The notes below the pieces were generated by a model that was given only the letters and a program-made list of their open reading frames with translations, did no database searches and was not told the DNA's origin. DNA of 64,000 nucleotides from assembly GCF_020532605.1 (NCBI RefSeq), contig NZ_JAJATW010000002.1, positions 124,001 through 188,000 on the forward strand, written 5' to 3'. The first letter of the stretch is position 1. Every line of letters starts with the position of its first letter. The DNA comes from Marinomonas algarum (lineage in GTDB: Bacteria; Pseudomonadota; Gammaproteobacteria; Pseudomonadales; Marinomonadaceae). The translations under genes were made by a program, and so were the position numbers. This document shows, in pieces, positions 1-9,070 of the stretch.

Positions 1-647
1 TTTACACACCGATCGTAAAAGGCTGGATGACAGAGCTATCTCAGGAAATCACGTCACTTAACATTCAAGTTCACGGTGGTATGGGCTTTGTTGAGGAGAC
101 GGGAGCAGCACAGCATTTCCGTGACGCTCGTATTTTGACCATTTATGAAGGCACTACCGGTATTCAAGCACTGGATCTAGTCGGCCGAAAGACGCTCAGT
201 GATGAAGCAAATGCATTAAGCCAGTTACTGAACGATATAAACAACACCGTCATAGAATTAGCCGCCAGTACAGACAAAACACTCCAACAAATAACACCAC
301 GACTCACCCTTGCGTTACAAAAAGCCACGACAGTAAAAAACTGGTTACTTGAACAAGGCAAGTTAGATCGTCAATTAACAGCCAACGTCAGTGTCGATTA
401 TTTGATGATGATGGGCTATTTATGTGGGGGCTGGTTAATGGCAAAAAGTGCCTTATGCGCATCGAAATTACATAACCAAGACGAAACCCACGATAAAAGC
501 GTGCAGTACAGCGACGAGTTCTTAATAGGAAAAAAAGGGACCGCGCATTTTTATGCAGAATACTACTTACCGCGTGTTTATCAGCATGCCGACACGATAT
601 TAAGCGGTTTGAGCAGTACTTTCTCACTTGATATTGACCAACTTTAA
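1..647 (+). CDS. Acyl-CoA dehydrogenase, C-terminal part (5' end outside window)
   Basis: The frame is open from the window edge, so only about the last 214 residues are present. They carry the C-terminal helical domain of the acyl-CoA dehydrogenase flavoprotein family, including the conserved HGGMGF and IYEGTTGIQALDLVGRK stretches that bind FAD and form the subunit interface. The extra ~130 residues after this motif resemble the long, about 600-residue subgroup that includes DmdC (3-methylmercaptopropionyl-CoA dehydrogenase) and fatty acyl-CoA enzymes; the substrate cannot be told from this piece. Electrons would pass via ETF to the ETF-ubiquinone oxidoreductase encoded 60 bp downstream, which supports a shared beta-oxidation-type role. 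Confidence 0.88.
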   Translation, partial: YTPIVKGWMTELSQEITSLNIQVHGGMGFVEETGAAQHFRDARILTIYEGTTGIQALDLVGRKTLSDEANALSQLLNDINNTVIELAASTDKTLQQITPRLTLALQKATTVKNWLLEQGKLDRQLTANVSVDYLMMMGYLCGGWLMAKSALCASKLHNQDETHDKSVQYSDEFLIGKKGTAHFYAEYYLPRVYQHADTILSGLSSTFSLDIDQL

Positions 648-707
648 TATTTAAAAAATGAGCATCTTAGAAATTTAAAGCTCTACCACTTTAAAAGGAG
701 AGGCAAT

Positions 708-2348
708 ATGGAACGCGACGTCATGTCATTTGATGTAGTCATTGTAGGCGCTGGCGCCGCAGGATTATCTGCGGCTTGTCGTCTAAAACAATTAGCACAA
801 GCTCAGCAAACAGAAATCACCGTTTGTGTGGTGGAAAAAGGCTCTGAGGTCGGCGCCCATATCGTATCAGGCGCAGTCGTGGACCCAAAAGCGCTCAACG
901 AATTGTTCCCAGACTGGTCTGAGCTCCAAGCCCCTTTAAACGTACCGGCCAAAGAGGATCAAATACTATGGCTGCGTAATTCAACCCAACATTGGACTAT
1001 TCCAACGTGGTTAGCCCCAAAAACCATGCACAATACAGGCAATTACATTGCCAGCTTAGGTAACCTGTGCCGCTGGTTAGCAGAACAAGCAGAATCCTTA
1101 GGCGTGGAAATATTCCCAGGCTTTCCTGCCGCCGAAGTGGTTTATCACGACGATGGTAGCGTGAGAGGAATTGTCACTGCAGATATGGGGCTTAACGCAC
1201 AAAACGAACCCAAACCTGGTTACATGCCTGGCATGATATTAGAAGCAAAATTTACTATTTTCGCGGAGGGTTGCCGTGGTCATTTAGGTAAAGCCTTGAT
1301 TAAGAAGTACGCTTTAGACCAAGGAAAAGACCCTCAGCATTACGCTATTGGTATTAAAGAACTATGGGATATTGACCCCACCAAACATCAACCAGGCTTA
1401 GTAATACATGGCACTGGGTGGCCGCTTCAAGATGATACCAGCGGTGGCTTTTTTCTTTATCATACGGAAAACAGTCAAGTAGCAGTTGGGCTGATTGTCG
1501 ATCTCAACTATAGCAACCCATGGGTCAATCCATTTGACGAATGTCAGCAACTTAAACATCACCCTAAGTTAGCGCAATATTTAGAAGGTGGAAAACGTGT
1601 TTCCTATGGCGCTCGCGCTATTGCTAAAGGCGGTTTTAACGCCTTGCCTAAAATGACCTTCCCCGGTGGTTTGTTGATTGGCTGCGATGCAGGCACACTG
1701 AATTTCTCACGTATTAAGGGCACACACACCGCCATGAAATCAGGCATGCTTGCCGCTGAGGCCGTTGTTAGTGCATTAAAGCACCAACACTCTGAAGCGA
1801 CAGACTTCGAATCACTCTTTCGTGATAGTTGGCTGTACAGCGAATTGTTTCAGTCAAAAAACTTCGGCCCTGCGTTACACAATTTAGGACCCATTTGGGG
1901 CGGTGCGTTTAACACCTTGGAGCAAAACGTTTTCAAGGGGCATTTACCCCTTCAACTCCATGACAAAAAAATTGACCATTTACAAATCAAACCCACAGCC
2001 GAATGTACTAAGATCATTTATCCCAAACCTGACGGTATACTGAGTTTTGATAAGTCGTCTTCCGTGTATTTATCTAATACCAATCACGAAGAAGACCAAC
2101 CCTGCCACCTACATTTGCATGATAAGGAACAACCTTATCAAATCAATATTCCTTTACATCAAGAACCCGCTCAGCGATTTTGTCCAGCCGGTGTCTATGA
2201 ATTGATAGAGAAGGACAACCAACCACAGCTGCAGATAAATGCACAAAATTGCATTCATTGCAAAACCTGCGACATCAAGGACTATGGGCAAAATATTCAA
2301 TGGCTCGTGCCAGAGGGAGGTGGTGGGCCAAACTACCCCAACATGTAA
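708..2348 (+). CDS. Electron transfer flavoprotein-ubiquinone oxidoreductase
   Basis: This 546-residue protein matches ETF-QO in length and layout. An N-terminal dinucleotide-binding motif (VGAGAAGLSAACRL, about residues 12-25) binds FAD. The C-terminal ferredoxin-like part has four cysteines (about residues 492, 515, 518 and 521, with CIHCKTC) for one 4Fe-4S cluster. The enzyme is membrane-associated and passes electrons from reduced ETF to ubiquinone, linking acyl-CoA and amine dehydrogenases to respiration. The start is supported by AAAGGAGAGG just upstream; a second ATG six codons in is less well placed. It follows an acyl-CoA dehydrogenase, the usual electron source. Confidence 0.95.
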   Translation: MERDVMSFDVVIVGAGAAGLSAACRLKQLAQAQQTEITVCVVEKGSEVGAHIVSGAVVDPKALNELFPDWSELQAPLNVPAKEDQILWLRNSTQHWTIPTWLAPKTMHNTGNYIASLGNLCRWLAEQAESLGVEIFPGFPAAEVVYHDDGSVRGIVTADMGLNAQNEPKPGYMPGMILEAKFTIFAEGCRGHLGKALIKKYALDQGKDPQHYAIGIKELWDIDPTKHQPGLVIHGTGWPLQDDTSGGFFLYHTENSQVAVGLIVDLNYSNPWVNPFDECQQLKHHPKLAQYLEGGKRVSYGARAIAKGGFNALPKMTFPGGLLIGCDAGTLNFSRIKGTHTAMKSGMLAAEAVVSALKHQHSEATDFESLFRDSWLYSELFQSKNFGPALHNLGPIWGGAFNTLEQNVFKGHLPLQLHDKKIDHLQIKPTAECTKIIYPKPDGILSFDKSSSVYLSNTNHEEDQPCHLHLHDKEQPYQINIPLHQEPAQRFCPAGVYELIEKDNQPQLQINAQNCIHCKTCDIKDYGQNIQWLVPEGGGGPNYPNM

Positions 2349-2389
2349 AAAATTCATTGTGCTTTTATAAAATGGTTTTTCTTTAATAC

Positions 2390-2430
2390 GCTATTAAAAA
2401 CACACCGCTCTTTAGTGTGTCTTTAATAGC
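2390..2430 (+). other. Long hairpin in the leader of the thioesterase gene
   Basis: GCTATTAAA and TTTAATAGC form perfect outer arms, and CACAC/GTGTG pair inside them. The hairpin sits between the ETF-QO stop and the ribosome-binding site of the next gene. There is no T-tract, so it could be an RNA-processing or stability element rather than a terminator. Confidence 0.45.
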
Positions 2431-2451
2431 ACAAGAGACAGGGACAACATC

Positions 2452-2925
2452 ATGTCTAAAAAGGCTTTTCAAGATTCCTACTCAGCAGAGTTCAGCCATT
2501 GCTATGGCTGTGGTCGTGATAATCCCCATGGTTTACAACTAAAAAGCTACTGGCTAAATGATGAAGATAAGACGCACACCATCGCACATTTTACGCCTAA
2601 GCCTTACCACACTGGTGGGGTTCCTAATAATGCCTACGGTGGACTGATCGCATCGCTTTTAGATTGTCACGGCACCGCATCAGCTGCTGCAGCGGCTTAT
2701 GAAACACAAGGCCGAAAGATGGGAAGTACGCCTGTTCTTCGCTTTGTCACGGCGTCGTTATCAATCGACTTTTTACGCCCCACCCCAATTGGAGAAGAGT
2801 TAACTCTTTGTGGAAAAGTCACGCAACTAAAAGACAGAAAAGCCACAATTACATTGAGCCTAAGCGCTGGAAATATGCTCTGTGCCACAGGCACCATGAC
2901 AGCGGTAAGGTTAAAATCTGAGTAA
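2452..2925 (+). CDS. PaaI-like hotdog-fold thioesterase
   Basis: The 157-residue protein has the size and pattern of PaaI/YbgC-type hotdog thioesterases, which hydrolyse acyl-CoA thioesters in the cytoplasm. The central NNAYGGLIASLLDCHG segment (about residues 62-77) corresponds to the conserved helix bearing the G-G and D/N active-site residues, and the C-terminal beta strands end in ATGTMTAVR. An N-terminal CYGCG motif is seen in a subgroup of these proteins. Its position after an acyl-CoA dehydrogenase and ETF-QO suggests it clears acyl-CoA intermediates. The substrate is unknown. Confidence 0.82.
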   Translation: MSKKAFQDSYSAEFSHCYGCGRDNPHGLQLKSYWLNDEDKTHTIAHFTPKPYHTGGVPNNAYGGLIASLLDCHGTASAAAAAYETQGRKMGSTPVLRFVTASLSIDFLRPTPIGEELTLCGKVTQLKDRKATITLSLSAGNMLCATGTMTAVRLKSE

Positions 2926-2961
2926 AAATAACCTACCGTCAACGAATACACTCTCTTTTAA

Positions 2962-2997
2962 ATAAAAAAACCACCAAGCAAGGATTGCTTGGTGGTT
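2962..2997 (-). terminator. Intrinsic terminator of the Sox/Mgd-like operon
   Basis: A perfect 12-bp stem (AACCACCAAGCA with TGCTTGGTGGTT, loop AGGAT) is followed, read on the minus strand, by a run of T residues. It lies about 50 bp past the stop of the last subunit gene and between convergent transcription units. Confidence 0.85.
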
Positions 2998-3048
2998 ACC
3001 ATAAACACACGTATGGATTTGTCGCAATCCGGTGTTTATAAATCGATG

Positions 3049-3645
3049 TTAAACAAATTCCGCTGCCGCATCAGTGAGCGCTTCCCAGAGGTACTGCACA
3101 CTGGCAATATCGGCAAACAACAAAAAGTAATCGCCTTGTGCGTGAGTCTGTTTTGTCACGATTGCGCCTGTACGAGCGACCGACGTTTGAGCCACTGCCC
3201 CTACAGGGAAAACGTTATTGCGCAAATCGACACCACACACTTTTGAAAACATATTTTCAGTTTCTGCCCCTGTCAGCATAAAGCAGGCATGACTGTGCTG
3301 GCAGTATAAAGGGTATACATTTTCTACCCCCATAGCCGCCACTTCCAATGCCTCAATTTTCGCATGCTCACTGTTATCCGTGCTTATGATCCAAAACTCT
3401 GACCGGCTTAAACGCAACACTACCAAAGACGCTTGACAAGACAAAGACTCGTTCGGCTTAGTGGGAATCGCAATGCCATGGGAAGCTAAAAAAGCCTCGG
3501 CACCCGTGCCACGAAAACCAGCGCGAGAAAACACCGTACAATCTTGCATCTTAATGCTCGACCGCGTTGCTTTGGCTTTAGTCGATGCCAGATCAAGCAT
3601 ACTTTTGCGCAAATCAGGCGCTGCACTTAGATTAAAAAGATCCAT
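3049..3645 (-). CDS. soxG: Sarcosine oxidase / N-methylglutamate dehydrogenase gamma-type subunit
   Basis: This 198-residue protein resembles SoxG, the small subunit of heterotetrameric sarcosine oxidase, equivalent to MgdD in N-methylglutamate dehydrogenase. It is distantly related to the GcvT folate-binding fold and is a structural partner of the alpha subunit. The start overlaps the alpha-subunit stop by one base (TAATG) with a strong GGAGG upstream, implying translational coupling. It is the last gene of the operon and a hairpin terminator follows. The assignment rests mainly on position and size; the sequence of this family is poorly conserved. Confidence 0.85.
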   Translation of the reverse strand: MDLFNLSAAPDLRKSMLDLASTKAKATRSSIKMQDCTVFSRAGFRGTGAEAFLASHGIAIPTKPNESLSCQASLVVLRLSRSEFWIISTDNSEHAKIEALEVAAMGVENVYPLYCQHSHACFMLTGAETENMFSKVCGVDLRNNVFPVGAVAQTSVARTGAIVTKQTHAQGDYFLLFADIASVQYLWEALTDAAAEFV

Positions 3646-6566
3646 TAGATTACCTCCTGACGCGCATTACCGGCGTCATAAAAAGGCAGCTTAACCACCT
3701 CTGCCATCACCACTTCACCACCGTCAACCCGAATGGGAAACGTCGAACCGACTTCTTGCTGATCAATACCAACGAACGCCATACCAATATTGGCACCTAA
3801 GGTGCTGGAATATTCTGACGAAGTGACATTACCGGTAATCGCACAGTCCACTTGATTGGCCGCAGCTAAAACAATATGCCCTTCTTTTGGACGCGTACTG
3901 TGTGCACTGAGTTTGAAGCCTACTAACTTACGCGTTTGCTTACGCGCCATCACAATATCAACCGAGCGACTGCCAATAAAAAACGGCTTCTTACGATTGA
4001 CCGCCCAACCAAGCGATAACTCGCCAGGGTGCGACATACCGTCGGTGTCTTGACTGACAATAATATGACCCTTTTCGAGACGCAGTAAACGTTGCGTTTC
4101 CACACCAAAAGGCTTCATATTAAACTCTGCACCGGCTTCCATCAGCAGATCCCATAATGCTTCCCCAAACAGCGTCGGCATGTGTATTTCGTAACCCAGT
4201 TCACCCACAAACCCCACTCGTAACAGTCGCACCGGAACACCTTGAATCGTGCCTTCACGGTAGGCCAAATAAGGAAAACTCTCATTGGAAAAATCTACAT
4301 CTGAGCAGACTTTGTCCAACACTTTACGTGCTAACGGCCCTGCTACATTCACGGCAGAAAAAGCCGCTGACACATTGGCAATATCGACACTTAAACGCCA
4401 CTGAGCATTCCACTTCGTCATTTCGCGATACACAGCGTCCACACCACTGGTTGTTGCCGTAATGTAAAAATGATCCTCAGCAATACGACAAGACACACCA
4501 TCGTCGACCACAACGCCCTGTTCATTGGTTAAAACAGCATAACGGGTTTTACCGACAGGTTGTTTTAAAAAGCCAAAAGTATAAATCCGATTCACAAATT
4601 CTGCGGCATCTGGGCCTCGCACTTCCAACCCACCCAAGGTACTGACGTCAATCATGCCAACCGCGTTACGAACCATGGTGGCTTCTTGCTGAATAATCGC
4701 GTCACGATCAGCCGGTTTACCGTAATAAGCAGGGCGACGCCAAATGCCAGCAGGAATCATGTGCGCCCCCAATTCAAGGTGACGTTGATGCATCGGCGTA
4801 AAACGATGAGGACTGAAAATACGACCAGCAATGTGCGCTAATTTTTCAGGCACAAACGGAGGCCTTGCCGTCGTCACACCGGTTTCAGTGACACTACGAT
4901 GAGTCGCTTCGGCCACGAGACGTGCTGTTGGTAGCGCAGAGTGACGACCTTGAGATGGTCCCATGCCCACCGTAGAAAAACGTTTAACCAGCTGCACATC
5001 TCGGTAACCCAAACGGGTGGCATTAATAATGTCTTTTGCCTGCAAGTCTTCATCAAAATCGACGAAATCCTTACCTTTTGGGTGTTTGAAGATAGGCCAT
5101 GGAAAGTTGGTATGACGCTGGCAAGCAATGGATTCGGGCGAATCGCTCGCCAAACCTAACGAAGACAAACACGTGTGGGCAGCCACTTCACCGTCATTTA
5201 TCACGGCATTCAGTTCATGCATACCATTTGCTGAACCTGCTACATACAGGTTTTTAGGCAGATTCGTTAAAGCAAAACGCGCACTGGCGTCATCGTAGCT
5301 CAATTTAGCCCCTGCCTGACAAAGCAGTTGATAAACAGGCATGTAACCTGCCGACATGCACAACAACTCACAAGGAAGGCTAATACCGTTTGCGGCAACC
5401 TGACCTTTTCCGGTTATTTTGTGGATTTGTACTGCTGCAAGGCGCTTTTTGTCGGCACTCGGAACGGCTTCATAAACAGTCGACTCAAACAGAACATTAA
5501 TACCCAAGTCCACGACTGCATCATACAAAGCAGGATCATCTACTTGCTTACGCATATCAACAATGACAGGCACAGATACGCCATGCTTAATGAGTTCTAA
5601 CGCACACAAATAACCATCGTCGTTACCCGTTAGCATAACGGCTTTGTTGGCAGGTTTAATCGCATATTGAGACATTAAGCGCATTGCAGCACTCGACATC
5701 ACCACGCCCGGTACATCGTTGTTACGAAAAACCACGTGTTGCTCAAATGCTCCCGACGCCACGATACATTGCTTCGCACGTACCTTAAACATACGGTTGC
5801 CTTGAATCACCGGCAAATAGTTATCGGTAAACCAGCCATTACAAGTCGCGCTGGTCAGGACACGAATATTACTGTGATTCAGTACATCGTGGGTCAATTT
5901 CGTTCTTAATGCTGAAGCGCAAACACCTTCTATATCAAAGCGGTGATACGTTAAAGCACCACCCAATACAGGGTTCTCGTCAACCAGTAAAACACTCGCA
6001 CCAGCATTGGCGGCTTTTAGGGCCGCAGCTAAACCAGCAGGACCAGCGCCTATTACTGCAACATCATGAAAAAGATAAGCTTTATCATGGTAAACCGGCT
6101 TGAACGTTAGATCAGCAAAACCTAGCCCTGCTTTTTTACGGATAAAGGGTTCCCACTTATCCCAAATTCCTGCAGGCTTATAAAAAGCACGATAGTAAAA
6201 GCCCACTGGCATAAAGCGACCGGCATAGCCTAATTTGTCGTCTTTGTCTTTTTCCAGCGAGCCGTTGTAGTTTTGCCCCATCACATCCATATTCGCAGCA
6301 ATATTTTGACGATCAGCCAAAACGTTCGGCTCACTTTTAAGCTGTACTAAGGTATTGGCGTCCTGACCAGCCATGGTTAATGGTCCACGAGGGCGATGGT
6401 ATTTAAAAGAACGAGACATTAGCCATTGATCGTTAGCGATCAAAGCACTGGCGATCGTGTCCCCTTCTAGACCTTGGTAACTCTTCCCTTCAAAAGTGAA
6501 ATTCACGCTTTTATCGCGGTTAATGTATAAGCCTGAAGGGGCGGGTAATCGATTGTGTCCACTCAT
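3645..6566 (-). CDS. soxA: Sarcosine oxidase / N-methylglutamate dehydrogenase alpha-type subunit
   Basis: The 973-residue protein has the SoxA layout. Residues about 15-95 form a ferredoxin-like domain. A nucleotide-binding motif (AVIGAGPAGLAAALKAANAG, about residues 170-190) is followed by a pyridine nucleotide-disulfide oxidoreductase-type domain. From about residue 590 to the end runs a GcvT-like aminomethyltransferase domain that binds tetrahydrofolate and receives the one-carbon unit as methylene-THF. It overlaps the delta-subunit gene by ATGA. SoxA and MgdC are homologous; the nearby mgs-like and gmaS-like genes favour N-methylglutamate as substrate, but sarcosine cannot be excluded from sequence alone. 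Confidence 0.93.
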   Translation of the reverse strand: MSGHNRLPAPSGLYINRDKSVNFTFEGKSYQGLEGDTIASALIANDQWLMSRSFKYHRPRGPLTMAGQDANTLVQLKSEPNVLADRQNIAANMDVMGQNYNGSLEKDKDDKLGYAGRFMPVGFYYRAFYKPAGIWDKWEPFIRKKAGLGFADLTFKPVYHDKAYLFHDVAVIGAGPAGLAAALKAANAGASVLLVDENPVLGGALTYHRFDIEGVCASALRTKLTHDVLNHSNIRVLTSATCNGWFTDNYLPVIQGNRMFKVRAKQCIVASGAFEQHVVFRNNDVPGVVMSSAAMRLMSQYAIKPANKAVMLTGNDDGYLCALELIKHGVSVPVIVDMRKQVDDPALYDAVVDLGINVLFESTVYEAVPSADKKRLAAVQIHKITGKGQVAANGISLPCELLCMSAGYMPVYQLLCQAGAKLSYDDASARFALTNLPKNLYVAGSANGMHELNAVINDGEVAAHTCLSSLGLASDSPESIACQRHTNFPWPIFKHPKGKDFVDFDEDLQAKDIINATRLGYRDVQLVKRFSTVGMGPSQGRHSALPTARLVAEATHRSVTETGVTTARPPFVPEKLAHIAGRIFSPHRFTPMHQRHLELGAHMIPAGIWRRPAYYGKPADRDAIIQQEATMVRNAVGMIDVSTLGGLEVRGPDAAEFVNRIYTFGFLKQPVGKTRYAVLTNEQGVVVDDGVSCRIAEDHFYITATTSGVDAVYREMTKWNAQWRLSVDIANVSAAFSAVNVAGPLARKVLDKVCSDVDFSNESFPYLAYREGTIQGVPVRLLRVGFVGELGYEIHMPTLFGEALWDLLMEAGAEFNMKPFGVETQRLLRLEKGHIIVSQDTDGMSHPGELSLGWAVNRKKPFFIGSRSVDIVMARKQTRKLVGFKLSAHSTRPKEGHIVLAAANQVDCAITGNVTSSEYSSTLGANIGMAFVGIDQQEVGSTFPIRVDGGEVVMAEVVKLPFYDAGNARQEVI

Positions 6567-6874
6567 ATTGACGGCTCCTGTGTAAGTTCGGGCTTACTGT
6601 CAAACTCGATACGTTGATCAAAGCGTTCGGATGGATCGTAGGTTTTTAAAATCTCGTCGCTGGCTGTGTGGCGCTCAGCAATAAACCAATAACCCGAGGG
6701 CGCGTGATACCACCACTCGGTAATAATGCGAATGGTGTTGTCAGAATAAAACACGTATTCCGCCCACTCTTTATCAGAGCACGTATGTGGATTTGGCATC
6801 GGCTTTACTTCGCCACCGTAAACAAATTCACTGATGTTTCTTGGCCCATTTAATGGGCAATGCATGATTTTCAT
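6563..6874 (-). CDS. soxD: Sarcosine oxidase / N-methylglutamate dehydrogenase delta-type subunit
   Basis: This 103-residue protein is a SoxD/MgdB-type subunit. I chose the ATG at 6874 because AAGGGGAAAG lies just before it; an upstream in-frame start would overlap the beta-subunit gene. The classical SoxD zinc site, as I recall it, uses a CPxCG motif and a later H...GC motif. Here the N-terminal motif reads CPLNGPRN and the later one HAPSGYW, so only one of the cysteines and a histidine remain. The protein therefore probably does not bind zinc in the usual way, which may mark the N-methylglutamate dehydrogenase subgroup. It ends in an ATGA overlap with the alpha-subunit gene. Confidence 0.88.
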   Translation of the reverse strand: MKIMHCPLNGPRNISEFVYGGEVKPMPNPHTCSDKEWAEYVFYSDNTIRIITEWWYHAPSGYWFIAERHTASDEILKTYDPSERFDQRIEFDSKPELTQEPSI

Positions 6875-6884
6875 TGCTTTCCCC

Positions 6885-8132
6885 TTAGTGGCTTGCCGCT
6901 GTCGCGCCCATTTCATTCACTTGACGGAAGACGTCAAAACGATCCATTGCAAACGGAGCAATCAAGTCAGGCACCTTGCCACCATTCGCCACCAGCTGAG
7001 CCATGGTTTTGCCGCAGATGGGTGTGGATTTGAATCCCCATGTTCCCCAACCGGCGTCTAAATAATAATTCTCTACTGGACTTAGCCCCATGATGGGGCT
7101 GTAGTCGGACGTCATGTCTGTTATACCCGCCCATTGACGCATCAGCTTTAGATTCGCCATAAAAGGGAACATTTCCACCGCACTGGCCAGTAAGCTTTCT
7201 TTCAGATCCATGGTTGAACGCGTGTTATAAAGTGGATAAGGGTCTGAGCCGCCGCCAAAGACCATTTCTCCACGACCTGTCTGTTGTACATAACAGTGCA
7301 AAGCGGACGAACTGACCAAAGGGTTCAAAAAAGGCTTAACCGGTTGCGTCACCATGGCTTGTAATGGGTAAGTGGTAATAGGCATCTTGATGCCTGCCAT
7401 TGCTGCCACAACAGAACTGTGTCCAGCAACCGCTTGAACAATACAACCGCAACTGACATTACCACGGTTGGTTTTTACGCCAGTCGCCTTGCCATTTTCC
7501 ACGATCACATCGGTGACTTCGGTTAATTGATGCAATTCAACACCCCGTTGCGTTGCGCCTTTTGCATAGCCCCAAGCGACGGCATCATGACGTGCTGTTG
7601 CTCCGTCAATGTGCCACAAACCCGCTAAAATAGGCATATCCGCAGGATTCATGTTTAATGTGGGCACTAATTCTTTGATTTGTTGTGGATCAATCAACTC
7701 TGTTTTTCCACCAAAGTGGGTATTCACTTCGGTACGCTGACGGAAAGAACGCACGGTGGCCTCTGTGTGGGCCAAAGTAAGCTGACCACGGGAAGAATAC
7801 ATAATGTTAAAGTCGAACTCGTTGGACAAACCTTTAAACAAATCCACCGATTCTTTGTAAAATTTTACCCCTTCCGACGTTAAGTAATTAGAACGAATGA
7901 CCGCCGTGTTCCTTGCCGTATTTCCGCCACCCAAGTAGCCTTTTTCAAGAATCGCCACATTGGTAATACCGTGGTATTTCGCAAGGTAGTAGGCTGTTGC
8001 GACACCGTGTCCACCACCACCAATAATGACCACATCATAGTGTTTCTTTAATGCCGTTGGGGAAGGTAAATCCACATCATTTTCAAAAGGGTAATCGTTT
8101 TTTAATCCGTATTTCAGTAATGAAAAAGGCAT
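6885..8132 (-). CDS. soxB: Sarcosine oxidase / N-methylglutamate dehydrogenase beta-type subunit
   Basis: The 415-residue flavoprotein belongs to the DAO/SoxB family. An N-terminal FAD motif (VVIIGGGGHGVATAYYLAK, about residues 34-52) is followed by a GGGNTARNTAVIRSNYL stretch typical of SoxB, where FAD and FMN meet. It is the amine-oxidising subunit: it demethylates the N-methyl amino acid and hands the methylene group to the folate site of the alpha subunit. AAGGAAG precedes the start. It is the first subunit gene of the set, directly behind folD (14 bp), so folate handling and demethylation are co-transcribed. Confidence 0.93.
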   Translation of the reverse strand: MPFSLLKYGLKNDYPFENDVDLPSPTALKKHYDVVIIGGGGHGVATAYYLAKYHGITNVAILEKGYLGGGNTARNTAVIRSNYLTSEGVKFYKESVDLFKGLSNEFDFNIMYSSRGQLTLAHTEATVRSFRQRTEVNTHFGGKTELIDPQQIKELVPTLNMNPADMPILAGLWHIDGATARHDAVAWGYAKGATQRGVELHQLTEVTDVIVENGKATGVKTNRGNVSCGCIVQAVAGHSSVVAAMAGIKMPITTYPLQAMVTQPVKPFLNPLVSSSALHCYVQQTGRGEMVFGGGSDPYPLYNTRSTMDLKESLLASAVEMFPFMANLKLMRQWAGITDMTSDYSPIMGLSPVENYYLDAGWGTWGFKSTPICGKTMAQLVANGGKVPDLIAPFAMDRFDVFRQVNEMGATAASH

Positions 8133-8146
8133 AACCAGCTTCCTTA

Positions 8147-9040
8147 TTAAATCTTTGTCAGCGACTGTTCAGCGGCAGCATTAGCCAATTGGCATTCAGC
8201 AGCAGTAAGTGTATTTTGCATAAGACAAGCAATGGTCATCGGCCCAACACCACCTGGAACAGGCGTAATAGCAGACACATGAGGAAAAACCGCATCGTAA
8301 TCTACGTCTCCCACCAGCTTACGTTTGACCTCTTTATCTATGGCGTTAATGCCGACATCTATCACCACGGCACCAGGCTTCACCCAGCTCTCCTTGACAA
8401 ACAAAGGTTTGCCTACGGCAGCCACCAAAATATCGGCTTCCCGACATAGCGCCTCGATATTTTGCGTCCGTGAATGCACTACAGTAACGGTACAATTGGC
8501 TTGCAGTAACAAGCTCGCCATGGGCTTACCTACAATATTAGAGCGCCCTATGACCACTGCATGCTTGCCAGACAGATCAACAAACTGACGCTCTAACATC
8601 ATCATGCACCCCAAGGGAGTACAGGGAATCAAGTCGGCCTCGCCTGTGACAAGGCGACCCACATTCGTCGGATGAAACCCATCAACATCTTTTGCTGGCG
8701 AAATCGACTCGATGACTTTTTTATCCGATAAATGACTGGGCAAAGGCAATTGCACGAGAATGCCATGTACAGAGCTGTCCTGATTCAGAGCATCGATTAA
8801 CGCATCCAATTCCGCTTGGCTCACTTCAGCAGAAAGACGGTGTTCGATCGATCTTAAACCCGCCTGCTCTGAACGTTTTATTTTGTTACGGACATAAACC
8901 CCACTCGCAGGATCATCACCGACCAACACCACGGCTAACCCCGGAGTGATAGCATGCTTCTGCTTAAAAAGAGTGACTTTGTCTGCAACACTTTGCACTA
9001 TTTCATCGGCAAGCGCTTTACCGTCGATGTTGATCGTCAT
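8147..9040 (-). CDS. folD: FolD bifunctional methylene-THF dehydrogenase/cyclohydrolase
   Basis: The 297-residue protein has the FolD layout: an N-terminal catalytic domain with [15 protein letters not shown] (the YVRNK motif contains the cyclohydrolase lysine), a VQLPLPSHL segment, and a C-terminal Rossmann NADP domain with [16 protein letters not shown] and a closing [11 protein letters not shown]. It converts 5,10-methylene-THF to 10-formyl-THF in the cytoplasm. AGGAG precedes the ATG. Sitting between purU and the demethylating dehydrogenase genes, it most likely serves one-carbon oxidation in methylamine or sarcosine catabolism and may be a second folD copy in this genome. Confidence 0.96.
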   Translation of the reverse strand: MTINIDGKALADEIVQSVADKVTLFKQKHAITPGLAVVLVGDDPASGVYVRNKIKRSEQAGLRSIEHRLSAEVSQAELDALIDALNQDSSVHGILVQLPLPSHLSDKKVIESISPAKDVDGFHPTNVGRLVTGEADLIPCTPLGCMMMLERQFVDLSGKHAVVIGRSNIVGKPMASLLLQANCTVTVVHSRTQNIEALCREADILVAAVGKPLFVKESWVKPGAVVIDVGINAIDKEVKRKLVGDVDYDAVFPHVSAITPVPGGVGPMTIACLMQNTLTAAECQLANAAAEQSLTKI

Positions 9041-9070
9041 GATGATCTCCTGATCTACAAGCTGGGTGAA

